Shown here one piece after another: positions 52,881-63,742 of a DNA stretch of 64,000 bases. Both the position numbers and the translations under genes were made by a program. Every line of letters starts with the position of its first letter. Within the stretch, counting starts at the first letter, position 1. The notes beneath the pieces are model-generated. The model was given only the letters and a program-made list of their open reading frames with translations, was not told the origin of the DNA and searched no databases. The stretch is from Pollenia angustigena (taxonomy: Eukaryota; Arthropoda; Insecta; Diptera; Polleniidae). The stretch is taken from contig OV884058.1 of NCBI GenBank assembly GCA_930367215.1, forward strand, positions 196,496,208-196,560,207, read 5' to 3'.

Positions 52881-54561
52881 CCCAGCAAAAACATGGTAAT
52901 GACTTGCCATTACTGAACAACTTACTTTTCAATGACTACTTCATACCATCTGCATTACATAGAAATAGTTTAGTAATGGCTGACATATAATCTGATACCT
53001 AAGTACTTGTGTATGAGTTGATTAACGAAATTTATAATTCATTCATAATAAAATGCATCTACGGTTTAATTTTTTTCAAATCTAATACAAATTGGTTTTA
53101 AATATTTATTCTTACAATTTGTTTTTTTTTCTATTACACTGAAAGAAAAATGCTTCATATATTTAATGAATCATTTTCATAAAAAAATTTTCCTTGGGTA
53201 AATGAAAAATTTTCATTGTCTAAATGGAATTTCATAGTTATAATGAAGTATTTTCGTTAAAATCGCTTCATTGGATTTCGTAATTACGTTAAAAATTTTC
53301 ATTGCATACAGTAATCGTTTCTGAGGCGATTCTAATTTCTGAATTATTCTAATTTCTGGACTTTTTTTCCGAATAAAAAATAAAAAATTGAGTAAATTTA
53401 CTTCCAAAAACTTAAATAAAAGACTTTTAAAATTTTTTTAATTCAATTTTCTTTGATAAAAAAAAGAAAACAAAACGTAACAATTCAGTCCAATACACTA
53501 AATGTATTTTTTTAAATTAAAAATATGAATATAAAAAAACTAATGGCAACAAAACATAACAATTCAATAAGGAAAAAACATATATGATTTGGTAATTTTT
53601 AGTTTTACTATGTTCAAACAGAATAAAAATAAACTGCGGATTTCTTGTGTTCAAATAACAAAAATAAAAAACGCGCTGAAATTAGAATTTTAAATTCGAA
53701 TTTAAGAGCGTTTAATGTATTGCAAACACTGATTCTAATTTATATATATGAAAACTTAAGTTTGTCCAAGTTAAACAAAAAATTTTAATTGGGAACATAA
53801 AAAGACAATATACAAACATAACTATATTCATAAATTAATACAAAATTATAGTTGCCTTAAAAAAATGTTTAATTGTTAATTAAAAAATGTAAGATTTAAT
53901 AATTTCATACATCTAATGTTACATGTATGCCATTAAATTTATGAAATCAAATTTTTTTTTTCTAAAAGCAACATATTTCAATAATTGCCTTCATAAATTT
54001 AAATTTTCATTATGACAATAAAAATGTCATTATAGTAATGAAACAAAAACTTTCAATCCACTTTCAATCAACGTTTTTATTGTTATTATGGACAATTTAA
54101 TCTCATATTTACGCTCTTAATCGAGTAAAAAACATAGTTTTTTTGTCCAAAAACTACATTGCCCCGGTAGACTAGCTGGTAGTGAGCTAGTCTATCAGAG
54201 ACAGAAAAAAAATAAAACAAAGTAAAATAAAATAAGAAAAAATAGAAAAAAAAAAATAAAATAAGAAAAAATAGAAAAAAAAAAATAATTAAAAAATAAT
54301 AAAAAAAAAATTTTTTTAAAGTCATTACATGTTAGTTGTAATTTTGGTGACATCGGAGTAATAAGTTATTTAAGTCCCTATTTGTAAGCGAATGTGGTAA
54401 TGACTTATTTAACTCCCTATTTGTAAGCGAGGGTGGTAAGTACTTGCCTCCAATGACATCACCGTGTTAAAATAATGAGTTAAAATGCCAATGTATAAGT
54501 AGTGAAGAGTCGTTATATTAGCTTTTTAACTCATTACTTTGCAATGTAAGTTTTTGCTGGG
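52881..54561. mobile_element. TIR element with CCCAGCAAAAAC ends, 1.68 kb
   Basis: Left CCCAGCAAAAACATGG and right ..AAGTTTTTGCTGGG. Subterminal sequence is rich in short TAATGACTT/AAGTCATTA-like motifs at both ends. Two copies of CTATTTGTAAGCGA.. are near 54378 and 54418. The middle (about 53138-54070) holds TGAAAATTTTCATT-type repeats and may be a second nested element starting CACTGAAAGAAAAATG. Confidence 0.6.
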
Positions 54562-55139
54562 TGTTTAAGTCTAAATCATCTCTTCGCAATACATCAGCGT
54601 CATAACGCTGACGTATTTTGACATCAGTACTATGAAAAGTGTCTTCGTTTTTGACTCCATGGCAATTTTCCTCATTGTGATGTTAGCTTTAACAAGAAGG
54701 ACAAACTGTCATTAGGATTGACTTAAGTCAAAGTGAGTGAATCTTATTATTTACTAACCCATTACACATGTTTGCTTCGCTTTTGTTGTACTCCGCCCTT
54801 TGTTTGCAGAAGAACTCTAATTTATAAGACATCAGCAGCATGTCCGGTATAAAAGCTTTTAAAATTGTAATTTGACTTAGAATAGACATTCGAATTAATA
54901 TGAAAATTTATATCATAAAAAAATGTTAATAATACACAAAATGTGGCATCGAATTGAGAGACATCAATACTAGTCATAGTATAGATGACTCATAAAATAT
55001 GACAAAATTTTATAATATATATATATTATTTCGTCATTGGATTGATGTCACAATTCTGATGTTAGGGCATCATCAATATGAAGATGCATTTTTCTATGAG
55101 TGTAGTACAGTACTGGTTAAACATTAATTTAAATGTTAT
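54562..55139. other. Gene-free DNA with short hairpins
   Basis: ACATCAGCGTCA/TGACGCTGATG-like hairpin at 54585-54620 and a TATA-repeat near 55010-55030. No gene. Confidence 0.4.
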
Positions 55140-55935
55140 TCAGGTTTAGTTGATTTCAGATTAAGTTTAGTTTGAGCTAGGTCCTAACTTACTTCTAGTT
55201 TGGTTCTAGTGCATTTATAGTTTAGTTTGAGGTTATTTCTAGTTTTTCTTGTTGTCCAGTTCTAGCTCAGTTCTTGGTCGGTTCTATTCTGAATAAATTC
55301 TAGTTTGAGCTCAGTTGTAGTTCAGTTCTAGTTAAATTCTTGTTCAAGTCTAGTACATTTCTAGTTTAGTTCTGGTTTAGGTCTAGTTCAGTTTTAGTTC
55401 TGTTCAGTTCTAGTTCGGTTCTAGTTAAGTTCTAATTCAGTTTTAGTTCTAGTTTGCTTCTAGTTCAGTTCTGGTTCAGTTCTAGTTAAGTCTATTTCAG
55501 TTCTACTTTAGTTCTAGTTCTGTTCAGTTCAGTTCAGTTCTAGTTCAGTTCTAGTTCAGTTCTAGTTCAGTTCTAGTTCAGTTCTAGTTCAGTTCTTGTT
55601 CAGTTCTAGTTCAGTTCTAGTTCAGTTCTAGTTCAGTTCTAGTTCAGTTCTATTTCAGTTCTAGTTCAGTTCTAGTTCTGTTCTAGTTCTGTTCTAGTTC
55701 TGTTCTAGTTCAGTTCTAGTTCTGTTCTAGTTCAGTTCTAGTTCTGTTCTAGTTCAGTTCTAGTTCAGTTTTAGTTCAGTTTTATTATTATTATTAATAT
55801 TTATTTAATGCAAATTAAATTTACAGAAAATGTATAAAAAAAGGACTGGCTGCCAAGGCCTTCGCCTTCAGTTCAGTGCAGTTCAGTTTTATTTCCATTC
55901 TAGTGCAGTTTTAGCACAGTTTTAGCTTAGTTCAG
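55140..55935. repeat. 11-bp minisatellite CAGTTCTAGTT
   Basis: Well-ordered units run from about 55390 to 55785, with degenerate flanks from 55140 and a remnant at 55869-55935. CAGTTCTAGTT dominates, and TGTTCTAGTTC variants occur in a block around 55676-55750. A LINE tail interrupts it. Confidence 0.9.
55783..55868 (-). mobile_element. Short LINE 3' end with TAA repeat tail
   Basis: On the minus strand GGCGAAGGCCTTGGCAGCCA leads into AT-rich sequence that ends in ATTAATAATAATAA. Such TAA-repeat tails are typical of I-type LINEs. Only about 85 bp remain. Confidence 0.55.
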
Positions 55936-56177
55936 AATTAAGTTAATTTAATTCTACTTTCAAATATTTTCTTTGCAAAATGTCCGTATTCGGTCCGAAA
56001 TATTAATTACGATATTTTTTTTTTTTGTTAAATATTAATTAAACATTTCATCTAATTTACATTTTTTTAAGTAAATTTTGAAATTTGTTATCTCAAACGG
56101 AAACAAACAAATTAAACAAATTATCACCGTGACTTTACTGAAAATATTAAATTTCATCACTAAATAAAATAAGGCTA

Positions 56178-57164
56178 CACAGAAAAAAATATCTCAGGAA
56201 CATTTTTAACAACACCGTTTGTTTAAAATGAAATTTTCATTCAACAAACTTTTTATTTGATTCAAAGAAAATTTTTATCAAAATTAAACTTTGCAAAATA
56301 GCACTCAATAAAACATATTTAAAAAGAAAATAATTCAATATTTCTACACTTTCAATAAAAACAAGTATTTGAATCAAAGTAAAGTCAGCATTTATACTAC
56401 TTTTGTCCGTTTTTTAATACTTTTGTCCATTAACTCAAAAATTTTGGACAACAATTTTTTTTATTGACTCAATAAACTTGTTTGTTGACTGAAAATTCAA
56501 AAACTTTGGCCCCTATTAAGAGTTACATTCGAAAAATGATTTTCGCTGGCTACCGAACATCGACTATCGAATGTTAATTTGGTATTATGAGTTGGCTGCA
56601 CTGTTGAAAATTTCGTTGTGCATCGAACTTTTCAACGAAAACAAATTTGCTTTCGACGGTGCAAACAAATTTAAAAAACTTGTTGATACATTTTTTTGCG
56701 TTTGTATACCAAATACCATATTCTTTATCAGTTTTGGAAACGCTCATATTCGTTATGGAACAAAATTCTTTTTTGACCAAATGATTTGCAGCAAAGTTCA
56801 GCATGGAAAAAAGTGGGATGAAACCCCACTGAAGCTAAATTATTTGGTCACGTTTTACTTTAATTTTATTTTTTAAATTTGTAAACAAAAATTTTTTTAT
56901 TTCAAGTGACAGCTGATCGAAAATGTACTACTGTGAATTAACAAAATCACAATAGTAAATTTTTATCGAATGCGCCATAATACCAAATGAAAATTCGTTC
57001 GATCAGCTAATTCGACTGCTGTCGAAAATCGAATTTAGTTCATAATAGGCACCTATAACTACAAACATTTGTATCAATACCACAAAAATCGTCTTCGCAG
57101 AAAATTTAAAAATTTTTTAAGCGAATATGCAATTTTCGTATTCAAATACGATTTTTTTCCTGTG
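56178..57164. mobile_element. CACAGAAAAAA-family element, copy 4 (inverted)
   Basis: Starts CACAGAAAAAAATATC and ends GATTTTTTTCCTGTG. TA on both sides (56176-56177 and 57165-57166). Interior is the inverse of 46255-46938, interrupted by the MITE 56503-57050. Confidence 0.7.
56503..57050. mobile_element. MITE nested in copy 4
   Basis: Left end GGCCCCTATTAAGAGTTACA and complement of right GGTGCCTATTATGAACTAAA, both continuing TTCGA..TTTTCG. Inside, a 101-codon frame (56571-56876) has no known motif and is probably chance. Confidence 0.6.
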
Positions 57165-57166
57165 TA

Positions 57167-58313
57167 GAGGTAACTTCTTTACAAAAAAGTTTCTTTGTCT
57201 TTATTAAAACAATTATCAATGCATCAGCACTCGTTTATGCAAATTATGAACCTAATTAGTCAAGGGTCAGAGAGCAACAAGAGGCAAAAATCTACTCTCC
57301 GCGACTACCGCTTTAAAAAAAAAACAAATACTTTTTAAAATTCAAATAACTACGAAACAAGTTTAACCGCCGCCTTAAACTGTCATCAGTACGAGAATTA
57401 AATGTTAACAAAAGATCATTCATAAAATCCATATAAAAAGACGCAAATGCAAATTAATTAATAGAAAACATTTAAATAAAATTTAGACATGAAAAACAAT
57501 AAATTTTAAAATGGGCCATAACAAAAAACGTGCATGCATTTTAAACGTCATGAAGCGCAATTTGCGTTAATATAGGAGTTTAATATCGTCAAATAATTAA
57601 GATGCTAATAAACATCAGAATTAAAAGTTTAACAAGTCCCAACAACCTTGACAATGTCAAAGAACTCAACTCTCTGCTCTTCTCTTTCCATGAATTTGTA
57701 ACGAAGGCGCCAATGATTTTAAAATAATAAAGTCTTCACTTTGAAAATATTTCACACCATTTAATTAAAAGGTTCCTGTTAACAAATTATCTCGTAATTT
57801 AATTTAATTTTATTTTTAAAAATATGGTGTGTTAATGTTATTTTAAACCCTAATAAATATTTAATTTATAGAATTTTATTACCAGAAAAATACTAAAAAC
57901 CGGACAAATGGAAGGAAATTTTTCAAAACTATTTCACACATTTTATATACGGGGCTTTTTAAATTCTTTTAAAAGATATTTTTTATTCATAATTTTGATA
58001 TTAAGCAGATAAATCGAAAAGAAACTGAGTGACGTTAAATCGCAAAATTTTTAACTTATAAAAAAAAGAATAAATTCGAATAAAAAACTGGCTTAATCAA
58101 TTAAATTTTGATTGTTTTACGTTTTTTGTTTAGCATTTTTATGGGAATTTCAAAAAATATTAACTTTTTATCAGATTCCTAAATCAGTAAAGATACATAA
58201 AAGAAATTTACACCATTTACTTTGATAAAAGAATGTTTGGAAAAAGTGAATGATACTAAGACAAAAGATTTTTAAAGGTAGAAGTATGTAAGTGACATCA
58301 GGCAGTGGTTATA
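57167..58313. other. Gene-free AT-rich DNA
   Basis: No gene, array or clear inverted repeat noticed. Confidence 0.5.
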
Positions 58314-58495
58314 GAATACTTTATCGGCTCGAAAGCAATTTTATTTCTTATTATTTCAGTCGATCGAAATTTTTTTGTTCAGTGTTGTGAAAACTCAAAT
58401 TAATGCTTTACAACACTGAATAAATGATTCAGATTTGTTCAGTATCACATGAAGGAATAAGAAACAAAATTGCTTTCGAATGAAAAAAGTATTCG
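58314..58495. mobile_element. Foldback MITE, GCTCGAAAGCAATTTTATTT arms
   Basis: Left arm GAATACTTTATCGGCTCGAA and complement of right arm CGAATACTTTTTTCATTCGA, both followed by AAGCAATTTT.TTTCTTATT. About 180 bp. Related pieces near 29340-29450. Confidence 0.7.
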
Positions 58496-59095
58496 ATCAC
58501 GCCTGCCCCAATTAGCCCCAGATTAAATGGTCCTTCTGATCATATTATTCGATCTGTGGAAGACTTAAGACCGACAGAGAAGTTTTAAACTAAATCTGAA
58601 AAAAAAATAAATGCAAGTGAATTAAAACAAAGTAGAATGAAATAGAACTGAACTAAAACTCAAGTTTAACCGAAAACTATTTTACAACAAATACTTTAAA
58701 TTTAGCTTATTTTCTGTTCTTCAAAAATGTTCTGCGCACAAAAATTATTGTAATCACGCGATTTTAAACCGGTCAGCTAAATGACTGACGATTATGTCCA
58801 TGGACGTTATGCCATATAATTTAGCTTAAATTACCACTTCTTTAAAGAACAAATAGAAATAACGTTACATTTTTAAATACTTTTCCTTTTGATTTAATAT
58901 TAAAATTTATATGTTAAATAAGGGGGAGTAAATGTTGAAATGTTTGCATGGCATCAGTATACTTATGTAAACTTTTTACCGAAGGTTTAGTTAGCGAAGC
59001 TGGTGTTTTTGTGCCATAGAGCAGATTACTTATTTTGTTAAATCTTTCGTCCCAGACCAGGGCAATAAAGAAACCAATAACTTATTGATTATTAC
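58496..59095. other. Gene-free DNA
   Basis: Nothing recognised beyond a single possible TGTTCTG end near 58725. Confidence 0.45.
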
Positions 59096-59141
59096 ACACC
59101 AAAAAGTGTCATAGCATCGAGATTATGACACTTTTTGGTGT
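59096..59141. repeat. Perfect 18-bp hairpin
   Basis: ACACCAAAAAGTGTCATA and TATGACACTTTTTGGTGT pair perfectly around a 10-bp loop. It could form a hairpin in DNA or RNA. It lies just left of the larger foldback. Confidence 0.85.
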
Positions 59142-59187
59142 CATAACGTCCATTCCCATTGAACATTTTGTATGGGAGCCCCCTTAA

Positions 59188-59472
59188 GGAATGGAGATAC
59201 CGGGAAGGTATGTTAGAAATAAATGATGGAGATGAAAAATAGAGTGGGATTGGTTATACATTTGACCAGTCTAGGAGAATCCTATGCACTGCAGGGCCAA
59301 ATTTATGCATTTCAACCATAAAAATATGCTGGTTTTAGTGAAGTTCTTAAATTTGGCGCCTGCAGTGCGTGGGATGCGCCAAAACGGGTCAAATGTATGA
59401 CCAGCTCAACTTTTTTTTTCATCCTCATCATTTATTTCTAACATACGTACCCGCTTTCTATCTCAGCAATAA
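59188..59472. mobile_element. Foldback MITE, about 285 bp
   Basis: Arms share TATGTTAGAAATAAATGATG, ATACATTTGACC, GCACTGCAGG and GCCAAATTTA. The arms make up nearly the whole element, leaving a short loop. Confidence 0.8.
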
Positions 59473-59539
59473 ATTTATCTTTGGTGTAGACCAAGGGTAA
59501 CTGTGACAAAACTTTACTAATATTGAAACGTTTTTAAAG

Positions 59540-59640
59540 ACAGCGCTGAAAATACAACCGTCGGCTATACCAAATAATGTAAGGTGCGACTTTAATGTTT
59601 GTTGTTTGCTAACGAGCTTTGAAAACATTCGTATATTTTA
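59540..59640. repeat. Inverted copy of part of the Adk1-intron unit
   Basis: AAATACAACCGTCGGCTATA and the following AACAAA/TTTGTTGTTTGC sequence are the complement of 10228-10305. This shows that part of the 1.83 kb unit is a dispersed repeat. Confidence 0.75.
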
Positions 59641-59743
59641 TAAAAAAAAGCAAAATAATTAAACAAAGAAAAAATGTGTCAAGAACAAAATATTATTATT
59701 ATTATTCTTTGCATTTTTAATATTTAGATATGTATTTATCGCC

Positions 59744-59982
59744 ATGTTCTGACAATCGCACGATTTGAAATCGCAAAATGCCAGACTTTTTTTTTGTGTT
59801 CCTTAACTCTTACGTTTAGTTGGCGATATGCCATCGCTTCTTAGAAATATAATTTGTTCCCTTGAGCATATTTTTTCAATTTGAAGTCTCCATACTTCTT
59901 GCTTTTGCGATTTACGGAACAGCTTTTATGCGATTTAAAGTCAGAATCGAAACGTAAAGCGTTTTGCGATTGTCAGAACATG
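59744..59982. mobile_element. MITE with ATGTTCTGACAATCGC ends
   Basis: Left ATGTTCTGACAATCGCACGA; right end GCGATTGTCAGAACATG, its complement. About 240 bp, non-coding. A relative of the TGTTCTG-ended MITE at 2108. Confidence 0.75.
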
Positions 59983-60920
59983 CTCGTTTGTATGTTTTTA
60001 GTGTCATAATTTTATCTCGCCCCACAGCGGGAAGCACTTTCTCACATAAATTTTACAGACACAATTTTTCTGTAAATAAGCGAGTAATTACCTTACGTGA
60101 CAGCTAATACTCGCCAAAAATGTTGCAGACGCAGTTAAGTGAGCACAGCAGTTATTTGTTTCAATTTATGTAATTTTTGTTTCATTTTACACATTTCAAT
60201 CGAAAAGTTTCTCGACGCGAGAGTTACAGAACATGGGCACAGGATTGTTTTAAAAATTTGTTCGATTTCAATTCAACTCGTATTCGATTTCCAGAACATG
60301 GAATATAAACAAAGCACAAACCGTAAAAGACAGCTGTTTTCTCGTGTTTTAAAAAAAATTTAAACCATGCGAAAACAGTAAAATCGCGTGATTAGCAGAA
60401 CAGCATTAAATCGTCTACGTGTTTTCAAAACGGTTCGTGATTTGACACCACACGGTTTTTACAACAGACCTGAATACATACATACACACATATTATTAAA
60501 TTCTTTCTTTTCATATTCATGTTGTTTCTTAATTTTTGGCCTATACTGTAGTCAAAACATCAGTTTAAAGTTTCAACCGCTACTTTAGGACTTTCAATCG
60601 CTTAAGTAATAATTCATGTTAATACATTTTCGATTAAAACCAGTTTGATGTTATCCAGCTACCGCAAATACATGGGATACACTTAAGTACATGCAAAATT
60701 ATGCAAAAAAAACACAAGAATTAATTTTTTATGCAAATGTGGAAAAGAACAAAACTTTTTGGCAATTGGAACAAAAATTAAAAAAAAAACGAAAACGTTT
60801 TACTTCTAAGGTATTTAATTTTTTTTTAAAAATGCTTAGAGACACAATTTAAGATATTAAAATAAAATGTCAACACAATCATTTGAGTAATATTTAGTGG
60901 AAATTTAAGTAGTTCACACT
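59983..60920. other. TGTTCTG-family remnants and gene-free DNA
   Basis: Several worn ends (GAGTTACAGAACATGG at 60218, GATTTCCAGAACATGG at 60287, GATTAGCAGAACAGC at 60389, ACAACAGACCTGAATAC at 60461) suggest stacked relatives of the 2108 and 59744 elements. No gene. Confidence 0.45.
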
Positions 60921-61123
60921 AGCGCCTATTTTCACAACTTAGTGATAGCTAAGGGTAGGATTTTAATAGTCGGTTTATTATATCTTTACTTTAACCTACC
61001 GGATAGGATGAACATTCCTTTAACTTCTTATTTTAGATTAAAGTAAAATTGTTATTATGGAACAGTTTTAAAACGGCCGATAATATCATACCTTTAGCTA
61101 TCGGTAAGTCGTGAAATATAGCG
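60921..61123. mobile_element. Foldback MITE, about 200 bp
   Basis: Left GCGCCTATTTTCACAACTTA and complement of right CGCTATATTTCACGACTTAC, then GATAGCTAA.GGTA and the CGGT/ACCG core. Non-coding. Confidence 0.7.
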
Positions 61124-61218
61124 TAAATGTTAATAAAATAGAAAAATTGTGAATTTCACACATGGAAATCATTAAATCAACTTCGCTTCGCAAAAGGACC
61201 CGGAATATATATACTTTA

Positions 61219-61690
61219 CTAGCTGAAAAGGCAAACGTTGTTTTGCCATATAACTTATTTCTAGTGGAAGAAAGATGAATGAAGCGCTTTATACCATGAT
61301 CGGCGATGAAAAAAACAATAGCCATTTATTTCTGTTCGTTACATATTCAAAAGTTAAACATAAAAAACTAATGTATTTTTTATCCTGCAGTATGAAATCA
61401 AACAGAAATAATAAATTTTCTTTACAAAGCGCACAAGCGTGTATGTTATTTTTTGTCCGTTCATCTATAGCCAACAGAAATAAGCTCGATGGCTTGCCGA
61501 CGCCAGAACATGCCCAAATATAAGCCGCAAACAGACATCGTTTGGCCTTGCGACTTATTGCTTGTCATTGCAAATGCCAATCTAAAAGGGAATTGAACGC
61601 GTTTTAATAAAATTGGGACGTCCGTGGGAATCATCGGAGTTCGTGGCAGCAAAACATGTTCGTCTCGGAATTTACCATAAAACAGCCGTG
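61219..61690 (-). pseudogene. Helitron helicase C-terminus and 3' end
   Basis: The minus-strand frame 61461-61652 contains LLKRVQFPFRLAFAMTSNKS followed by QGQT, the last helicase block of Helitron Rep/helicase proteins. After a frame change and small deletion, CSGVGKPSSLFLLAIDERTK follows (frame 61289-61474). At 61219-61222 the minus strand ends CTAG followed by T. Twelve bases or fewer before it is a hairpin (GGCAAAACAACGTTTGCC), the Helitron 3' signature with A|T insertion. 5'-truncated and broken. Confidence 0.8.
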
Positions 61691-62084
61691 GTGGGTTAAA
61701 ACTCCGCAGTAAAATAACCGGGGAAAAAATTTGTCAAAAAAAATACATAAAATGTTCAAGAGTATCGTAAATTAATAAAAATTTTATAGAAGGGAAGTTA
61801 TGTTAAAATGTTAAAATTTATAGCCTGTAGCTCCATCAAGACTTGAAACTATCATCGGATAATTAATTAAGAAGACATGGGTGGAGGGCAGGCGCGGATC
61901 CAGCTTGAGGCTTACGGGGGGGAAATTTTGTTTGATACAAAAAAGTAAAAAATTAACAAAAAGGTTAAATAAAATATAAGATCAGTTTAATATACATTAA
62001 TCTTTTTAAATAAGCAATTTATGATTTCCTTGTGAGGCAAATTTAGACAGTACAGTATATCTTCTGTCATTGTTGATCTTAACC

Positions 62085-62460
62085 ACGTTTTATTCGACGA
62101 AGGGTAGGAAATGACCTCCCGCTCGTAGCATTACTGACGAGCATTGAAACGAAAATTTGAAATATTTTTCTTAGATTTGGGTTGATATCTTCATCACAGT
62201 TTATTAAAGCATCTACAACGTTATCTGATTGATCAGGCTCAAGTTTAGATGTTAGTAGGTGTTTATCTTTTTTATCAAATATAATCAGCTCATCAGGTAG
62301 TTGTGGTTTTAACAGTTTTGTATCTGTATATAACTTGATTACACTTTGAGGTAGAAGTTTAGGTACATTTAGAATATCTTTTGGAAAAGGTGTTTTGAGA
62401 TCTTCTAAAATAAATTCATTAAGAGGAATGTAACCTAAAACTCGGTGGTAATCTTCAACA
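62085..62460 (-). pseudogene. hAT transposase C-terminal part
   Basis: An open minus-strand stretch of about 125 codons. VEDYHRVLGYIPLNEFILED comes first, later NPNLRKIFQIFVSMLVSNAT and then SGRSFPTLRRIK. The last is the hAT dimerisation block (family form near ERSFS.LRRIKT.LRS.M). Directly after RRIK the frame shifts, and KTWLRSTMTED continues in another frame. No ATG belongs to this piece. The sequence fits ZMYM/DUF4371-type hAT transposases of insects. Confidence 0.75.
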
Positions 62461-62745
62461 TTTTGGATGTGATTATTTTGTTAAAATCTTGTCTTTTCGA
62501 TTTGAACGCAAATAACTTTAACTTTTTTTCAATGCACATGATTAAAATTTTGATAAGGCTTGATCATTTTTGAAGATCTTTATCTTGCTTTTGTAAAATG
62601 ATACTAAGTGGCTGTGTTACAATAGGTATCACACTTAATATGTATATTCCGCAAATAAATTTAAAAGTACTAAGTGAGTTCCTTAATATGAAGGTACAGA
62701 TATGTATACCTTTCCACTCAGATATTTTTTCCACAGCTTCTTCTT

Positions 62746-63562
62746 CACACAGAAAAAAATCAATGTAAATTCGTTCAAAACAAGGTTGATTTTATATTTT
62801 TCAGTAGTGATTTTGCTTCATTGTTGTTTCATGTTAATTTAACATGATTTTACAATTACTTGCGAACAACATTTTTTTCTTTTAAAATAACTGTAATTCA
62901 TGTTAATTTAACATTGCGGTAAAGTTAGAGCAAAATGTTATTTATATTGAAATAACAATCCGAATCACGTTGAATGAAAGTTATTTCAAGTTGAAACAAC
63001 GTGAATTTCATGTAGAATCAAATTGGTTGGAGTGTAATATAAGACAGTGTGAAGACAGCATATCCATTTATTTAAGAATATTTTAAAACACTTACCCCTG
63101 TAACACATGTTCCATTTATTTTGTATCTCCTTTGTTAACAGAAGCATCAGCAGAATGGCCCGATATGGTTTTCGTCATCATTCTACTTTGAAAACTTAAT
63201 GTACTATTTAACTAAATAATTTTAATTAAAAGAATACGGGAATTGTCTTCTTTTTATAACATATTTCAAACTTGAAAATAATAAAATGTACATACTTAAG
63301 TATGTTTGCATGTTAATTTAACAAGATAAACTTTTGATTTTAATTTAAAACAGGTTTTTATGGATTCAATATTGAACAATGTTATTTTAACAGTGAATTA
63401 TATTAAATAAACGTGATTTAAGGTTATTTTAATATTTTTCATTTTAAATTATTATGAAATAATGATAAATTTAAATAAAGGGCATACTTTTGCAGAATTT
63501 TACCATGACTCTCAATCAACATTTCGCCATGTTATTTTAACATTGGTATGTTTTTCTGTGTG
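62746..63562. mobile_element. CACAGAAAAA-ended element inside the hAT
   Basis: Ends CACACAGAAAAA and TTTTTCTGTGTG. Inside, CATGTTAATTTAACATG-type palindromes recur at both ends (about 62840, 62898, 63310, 63530). No coding capacity. It separates two parts of the hAT transposase. Confidence 0.7.
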
Positions 63563-63742
63563 TATATGATGTACATTTGTTGCAAAGACGCATAATGAAG
63601 AGAGTTTGGCTCCCAAATACTTTGCTAAACTATTTTTCGCTTGCGATGATTATATTTAAAAATTTTTGTCGTTTCTTTAACAAATGATACAACTTTTTGT
63701 ATTAATGGCACTTTATTGCTTTTAGAAATTGAGTTGTTCGAT

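Noticed and set aside
54150..54205. tRNA- or SINE-like hairpin (GGTAGACTAGCTGGTAGTGA)
   Set aside because: Has a stem and an A-box-like string but no B-box. Too short to call.
56571..56876. 101-codon frame inside a MITE
   Set aside because: The host element is a short TIR element without other coding features. The antisense strand is open too, which suggests chance.
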